Below, one piece after another: positions 60,099 to 64,000 of a stretch of DNA of 64,000 nucleotides (the stretch's first letter is position 1; each line of letters opens with the position of its first letter). Where the stretch lies: contig JACONQ010000009.1 of assembly GCA_014281115.1 (NCBI GenBank), positions 1,054,001 to 1,118,000 on the forward strand. Direction: 5' to 3'. The translations under genes were made by a program, and so were the position numbers. The notes beneath the pieces are model-generated. The model worked only from the letters and a program-made list of their open reading frames with translations, did not search any database and was not told the origin of the DNA. This DNA is from Laburnicola sp. R22_1 (Eukaryota > Ascomycota > Dothideomycetes > Pleosporales > Didymosphaeriaceae).

Positions 60099-60960
60099 GG
60101 TAGGTGGGCAGGGAAGGTGGCTGGAGGTGTGAGGTGTATGTATATATAGATGGTGAAAAGTGGCTTTGGATGGTATACGGGAAAGAAATTTTGTTGTTCT
60201 CATTTATCATGGACATGCATGGTCCCTCGGATGCTTTATATAACAAGTCCAACACTGCACTGTGCCGTGGGAGAAAATGTAATGACATCTGGAGTCGCCT
60301 CATCGGAGACTTAATTCTACGCATTTTGCCCGTCTCATAACACCAAATCGAAGCTAAATATAGGTCTACTGCCACGTAACTCTATCTTTTTGGTCCATGT
60401 TTTCATCGTTTACATGCGCGTTGCCAAATCGCTTACAGATGCCGGAATGATCAATCTTCTACCGAGGGAAGACTATCATTGAAACGAGACTCTTCTATGC
60501 ATCCTCAGCGTGCTAGTTGTGTGCAGCGCAATGCCACTGTTCGGCGAGGGAGTGATCGAGATCCTACGGGAACGCCGCGGAGACTTACGCGCAAACACCC
60601 AGCAAAAAGTCTCCGACCAACAAGGCTGAGCAGTGAGTGACTCGTACAACGGCAACCAATGGAAGCGAGGGCCGATCGTGGGTAGGAAACTATCGTGCAT
60701 GTGCTGTGAAGGAATAAAGGACCGGGCGGATCACGAATGGCGTGGATAGGACACAAGAGAGGGATTTAATAACCAACCAACGTTGGCAATTCTATCGAAA
60801 GGGGTATTGCTCCACTACCAAAGACTCTAGATATCCCCCAAAAAAACCTGGAAATCGGTGATATGCAGATCATGACGAAGATTCGCGACCTTTCGGTACA
60901 CGGTAAGTGATACGCAGATATTTTGTCGTAACGCCGGCGCTATGCTTCCTGAAGATAATC
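60099..60960. other. Interval between methyltransferase and RPC34
   Basis: Contains the methyltransferase promoter on the left (TATA-like run near 60,140) and the 3' side of RPC34 on the right. Overlapping minus frames at 60,476-60,756 are Arg/Ser/Leu-rich without recognisable features; I consider them chance frames. Confidence 0.5.
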
Positions 60961-62095
60961 CTAAACGACCTCTGAAGTCGTCTCCAACCATTCACCAAAG
61001 TAGATGCAAGTCCTTGCTGATATCTCTCCTTCGTCGGAGCAGAGATCAAAAACTGGACAGGTCCCGCACGGGGCATCCACGAAGCCGTTGAAGACGGCTG
61101 TTTCCGGCTGCAGAACCGTGCGGTAGCTGGTGGCAGTGACCTTTTCTAGTCGTCCATCCAGCACCATCATCTCCAAGAGCTGTTCCATATCCGACTCGCG
61201 CACGGTCCTGTCTTTCAGTAATCCTCTACCGTTGATGTACTCGGCCATGCTAGCTGCAGTGGGATAGAAGGGGTTGCTCCTATGTACGAGACGGTACCGC
61301 TTGTGGCTGGCAGTGTGGGATTTGACTGGCGGGGCTTCTTCTATATCCAGTGTCGCCTGCACCTGCGCCTTCTTGTGAGCAATGGCGGCGGTTCGGTCGG
61401 TAGGCGCGTGATGAGTCCAACTGCTTTGAACCCGGATGCAGGTTTCCGCTTCCACTCTGGCTGCTACCACCTTGGCGGTGCCTTCAACGAGTGGGACATC
61501 GAAGTCGCCATCGTTCTGCCAGGGGCCACCCGCAACGTCTTCGGAGGGGGTGAGGTGCTTCAGCAGATACATTTTGCGGTTCGGGAACTTGACGCTCATG
61601 ACGGCCTGGATCAAATCCTTGGACTCGAGGCTCTTCAAGTACTTGGTCACCGTCTGCTGTGCGAGATTCGTCTTGCTCCGCAGCGCCTTGGACCAGACGC
61701 CCTCGGTGTGCGCATTATCGATGTGGTGGTAGAGCAGGCGCTCGTCGGGCAACAGCCGTCGCAGCCTGTAGGGCGTGATTAGTTGTGATACGCCTGCGCG
61801 GCACAGGGTGCGCCTACTTGTCGGCGATGGAGCGAGGGCGTATCTTCCAGCAGGCCTCGCCGTCGAAGGACATGGCCTTCATCAGGTGCCGGTCCACGAG
61901 CTCCTGGAGCAGCATGAGCAGGTCGTTGAGGTCGCTGGCCACCTGCATGCTGGTGAGGTCGCGCTGGAAGAAGGTGGTGCCCTGTGGCCGCTCGGCGCAT
62001 TTGTCGTACAGCATGTCGGCGCGACTGACGGCGCCTGTGGGCGCGTCTTCCTCTTTTGACACCGGATCGGGCGGGGCTGGTGACGCGGCGGCCAT
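60961..62095 (-). CDS. RPC34: RNA polymerase III subunit RPC34 (RPC6/POLR3F)
   Basis: Exons 62,095-61,818 and 61,765-60,961, giving 360 residues; the 52-nt intron has donor GTAGGC, branch ACTAAT and acceptor CTACAG. The join gives SIADKLRRLLPDERLLYHHI, restoring the family sequence. The N-terminal winged helix lies at about residues 25-90 (ADMLYDKCAERPQGTTFFQR). The second winged helix lies at about 95-155 (GVWSKALRSKTNLAQQTVTK, then LESKDLIQAVMSV). The signature GGPWQNDGDFDVPLVE follows. The C-terminus has NGFVDAPCGTCPVFDLC and ISARTCIYFGEWLE, the four-Cys iron-sulfur cluster site of the family. The protein sits in the RPC82-RPC34-RPC31 subcomplex of Pol III in the nucleus, helping TFIIIB-dependent initiation at tRNA and 5S genes. 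It has an insert at about residues 185-235 compared with yeast. Essential and single-copy in fungi. The short divergent gap to the SDR gene suggests a shared promoter region. Confidence 0.95.
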
Positions 62096-62335
62096 GTTGG
62101 ATTGTATTTGCGGGGGGGTTGTGCTATCGATCGATCATGGGCAAAGGAAGGGCAGGCGCAAGTCGTGTCGTGGGGTGAGACCGAGCAGACCGAGCCATCA
62201 TTCTCAAAAGTTTCGCGGTGGGGCACCAAATGCGGCTCGTGCGCCTGAGCGGCACCAGATCACGTGCACGGTCGTCTCCCGAGGTCAACCACCTGCACCC
62301 CAACGCGCCCATCGGGACCCCCCTGACCTGAAGTC
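62096..62335. promoter_or_regulatory. Divergent promoter region between RPC34 and the SDR gene
   Basis: 240 bp separate the two start codons, which point away from each other. It is GC-rich without a clear TATA box; a CACGTG E-box-like hexamer occurs at about 62,262-62,267. Regulation is inferred from arrangement only. Confidence 0.55.
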
Positions 62336-63168
62336 ATGCAGCAAGACGCCGAGACTGTGCTCATAATAGGGGCCACTGGCAACATAGACATCGCCGCCAT
62401 CCTAGGCGCCCTACGCTCCGGCCGTAATGTCCTCGCTGTCGTACGCGACCACCGCTCGGCGAAGAAGTTGTTTGAGCACGTTCCTACAGAGCATGATCGC
62501 GTCATAATCGTCGAGGCCGACGTCGTTTCGGACCAAGGAGTGCAGCGTATCGTTGACGACGTGCGTGCGGGGACCTTGCCCGCTTTTCACCATGTGTTTG
62601 CTGCTGGTACGTGCCCCAGTGGCCTCCAGTGAACGAGCTACTGCTGATAACGCGCAGTGGGTGGGATGTATATCCAACAGGATATGGTAGACACGACCAC
62701 CGATGAGCTGCATAATTTCATGAAGATCAATTTTGAATCCAATTTCTGTAAGCTTCATCATGATTTCTTCCCAAGATTCGACTGATTTCCTTCACTGCCA
62801 TAGATGCATATCGGGCTACTATTCCATATTTGCTCGAGCAAAAAGACCGCGAATGCACTTGGACGACCTGCACCGGCTCGCAAGGGGATATTGGAGCTCT
62901 TGCCCTGCCGGCAATTTCCCAGGGTGCCATGATGTCAATGTGCTACTCGGCGTGCAAAGCTCTTGCTAGTACTAACGTTCGCTTCAACGAAATTTACCTT
63001 GCTCGTCGGGTTGAAGTAGATTCGATTGCAGAGCAACATGGCACAACAAAGTCATCAACTTTTGGACGTCTTTACACCAATATCTTGTCTAGGCCAGAGA
63101 TGAAAAGCTGCCGCATTCGCGTTGAGAACGAGGAGGATGCGGATCAACTTCGCCTTGAGCAGAAGTAA
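62336..63168 (+). CDS. Short-chain dehydrogenase/reductase (SDR), three exons
   Basis: Exons 62,336-62,606, 62,658-62,747 and 62,804-63,168, giving 241 residues. Introns of 51 and 56 nt have donors GTACGT and GTAAGC and acceptors GCAG and ATAG. Spliced motifs are the N-terminal nucleotide-binding VLIIGATGNID (residues about 8-18), a VFAAVGGMYI stretch at the usual NNAG position, NFYAYRATIPYLLEQ (about 119-133), and the catalytic pair Y168-S-A-C-K172 (MSMCYSACKAL). The usual active-site Ser 12-13 residues before the Tyr is not obvious, although Ser146 and Ser159 are nearby. The second Gly of the classical TGXXXGXG is altered (GATGNID). SDRs oxidise or reduce alcohols/ketones with NAD(P). The substrate is unknown. 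With the altered glycine motif and short C-terminus, activity is not certain. Confidence 0.85.
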
Positions 63169-63535
63169 CTGCAATGCGTACTAACTAAACCATCTCATTT
63201 GCATCTTTGCGACGATTTTGATTATTTTTCAGGTCAGCACGGCACCTTTAGCCTGTTGGACAGTCTCGACGGTGTTGCTAGCACGTTCATCAGAAACCCG
63301 TCATTTGGCAGACTAGGATCGCTGCGCATGCATGGGGGCCATTTGCTACGCACCTACACACTCTCGCTCCTTTGGCAAGTAATAAATCACGGCAAACCAA
63401 ACCATCAGCACAAATAATCGCGCTCCTGCATCCACCCATATATAACACCGAAATTCCCCAACTTGAACTACGCAGTACCACACCTTCATTGTCAGAACAG
63501 CGATACACTCATACATCAGAACTGTACTAAAAAAT
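63169..63535. other. Intergenic region with TATA box
   Basis: 3' flank of the SDR gene and promoter of the next gene. A TATATAA lies at about 63,439-63,445, some 95 bp before the next ATG. The frame at 63,199-63,417 has no gene-like features. Confidence 0.55.
63439..63445 (+). promoter_or_regulatory. TATA box of the small membrane protein gene
   Basis: TATATAA followed by a C/A-rich leader up to the ATG at 63,536. Confidence 0.5.
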
Positions 63536-63958
63536 ATGTCTCATCCCACCCTACCAACTCCACCACCGACCCCTCCACCCTCCGACTACCCTCCGAACCC
63601 CGAAACCGAAATCACCGTCTCCCAAAGGCTCTACAACTTCCTCGTCAACCCTACAAAAGACGTCACCACGCTCAACACTGCCATTGAAGCAGCCCAGCTC
63701 GCTCTCCTCAAAGAGGCCAACGACCGGACCATTAGGTTGTGCTCGGAAAACAGCGCTCGACGCTTGCGGAAAAGGCACAAGAAAGAGAAGAAGTTGATGG
63801 AGAAGGCGTGGGAGGAGGAGAGGAAGGTTATCGTGAGGGCTCAAGGGTTGGTGTTGGTTGTGCTGATGGTGCTGGTGCTGGTGGTGATGGTGCTGGCTAG
63901 GGTGGTGGATGTGGTGGGTTTAAAGGGATTGTGGGAGATAATGAAGGGGGTTGATTAG
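63536..63958 (+). CDS. Small predicted tail-anchored or single-pass membrane protein
   Basis: A 140-residue open frame without introns. It starts with a Pro-rich stretch (MSHPTLPTPPPTPPPSDYPP), followed by a folded-looking part (VSQRLYNFLVNPTKDVTTLN, then TAIEAAQLALLKEAND), a highly basic helical segment (RRLRKRHKKEKKLMEKAWEE, about residues 74-94) and one strong hydrophobic segment (LVLVVLMVLVLVVMVLA, about 104-121) with 15-20 residues after it. No signal peptide. The arrangement suggests a protein anchored near its C-terminus with the basic part in the cytosol. I do not recognise the family. The TATA box and long frame support expression. The opposite-strand frame (63,551-63,844) is judged a shadow. 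Confidence 0.55.
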   Translation: MSHPTLPTPPPTPPPSDYPPNPETEITVSQRLYNFLVNPTKDVTTLNTAIEAAQLALLKEANDRTIRLCSENSARRLRKRHKKEKKLMEKAWEEERKVIVRAQGLVLVVLMVLVLVVMVLARVVDVVGLKGLWEIMKGVD

Positions 63959-64000
63959 ATGGAGAGAAATGAGCGTCCCAGGCAGGAGAAGAGGGAGTGC

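Noticed and set aside
61282..61782. 166-residue plus-strand frame
   Set aside because: Antisense shadow of RPC34 exon 2, which has clear family motifs and splice sites.
61785..62366. 193-residue plus-strand frame
   Set aside because: Covers RPC34 exon 1 and the divergent promoter in antisense; low-complexity Arg/Ser composition and no homology.
63199..63417. 72-residue plus frame after the SDR gene
   Set aside because: No gene-like features; lies between the SDR stop and the TATA box of the next gene.

Overview
The window is fungal nuclear DNA, most likely from a filamentous ascomycete (Pezizomycotina). A Pleosporales-type Dothideomycete would fit, but that is inference. Two compartments meet at about position 53,620. 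Positions 1-53,600 are very AT-rich, dominated by TpA, and carry almost no open frame longer than 75 codons; what is recognisable is decayed transposons whose stops are mostly TAA/TAG. This is the signature of repeat-induced point mutation (RIP). Positions 53,620-64,000 have balanced composition, spliced genes with canonical fungal introns (GTATGT or GTAAGT donors, CTAAT-like branch sites) and normal coding density.

AT island. Its backbone is a minus-strand Ty3/gypsy element (polypurine tract and LTR edge near 6,871; integrase and chromodomain 25.7-27.0 kb; RNase H 28.2-28.5 kb; reverse transcriptase 29.0-29.4 kb; gag side 32.7-34.9 kb). It is cut into pieces by at least nine later insertions, and most boundaries can be proven by target-site duplications (TSDs). 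The insertions are a Tc1/mariner element (6,970-10,010); three full and two partial copies of an unclassified 1.2-1.3 kb family that I call E1 (one of the full copies lies just outside the gypsy body); two structurally complete Ty1/copia elements (12,783-18,151 minus and 19,859-25,009 plus), each inside an E1 copy; two pogo/Fot-like DNA transposons of 1,874-1,875 bp; and small repeats that I call F2, F3 and F4. Farther right lie an inverted or chimeric pogo copy (36.7-39.0 kb), a gag-like plus-strand relic (39-42.4 kb), tandem repeats, a badly decayed copia (43.2-48.3 kb), another E1 copy (48.8-50.0 kb), and repeats R5/F3/F4 near the border.

Most unusual are the E1, F2, F3 and F4 families. 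They lack obvious terminal inverted repeats, have TSDs of about 10-16 bp, keep one constant end while the other end varies, and in F2/F3 share a hairpin near the constant end. This resembles target-primed insertion of non-autonomous retroposons, although no LINE reverse transcriptase was seen in the window. F2 carries a conserved but RIP-broken ORF of unknown function, on the strand opposite to the one the retroposon model predicts.

Gene side. Next to the border are two gene remnants: a frameshifted N-terminal stub of a Baeyer-Villiger-type flavin monooxygenase and a frameshifted C-terminal piece of an aldehyde dehydrogenase. Then come a hypothetical protein (56.0-56.9 kb, minus); two adjacent, unrelated SAM methyltransferases on the minus strand (a DUF574/Methyltransf_19 type with one in-frame TAG, and a four-exon class I enzyme); the RNA polymerase III subunit RPC34 (minus, two exons); a divergent three-exon short-chain dehydrogenase (plus); and a small predicted membrane protein (plus). 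RPC34 is a housekeeping gene and anchors the region as core chromosome. The genes nearest the island are the broken ones.
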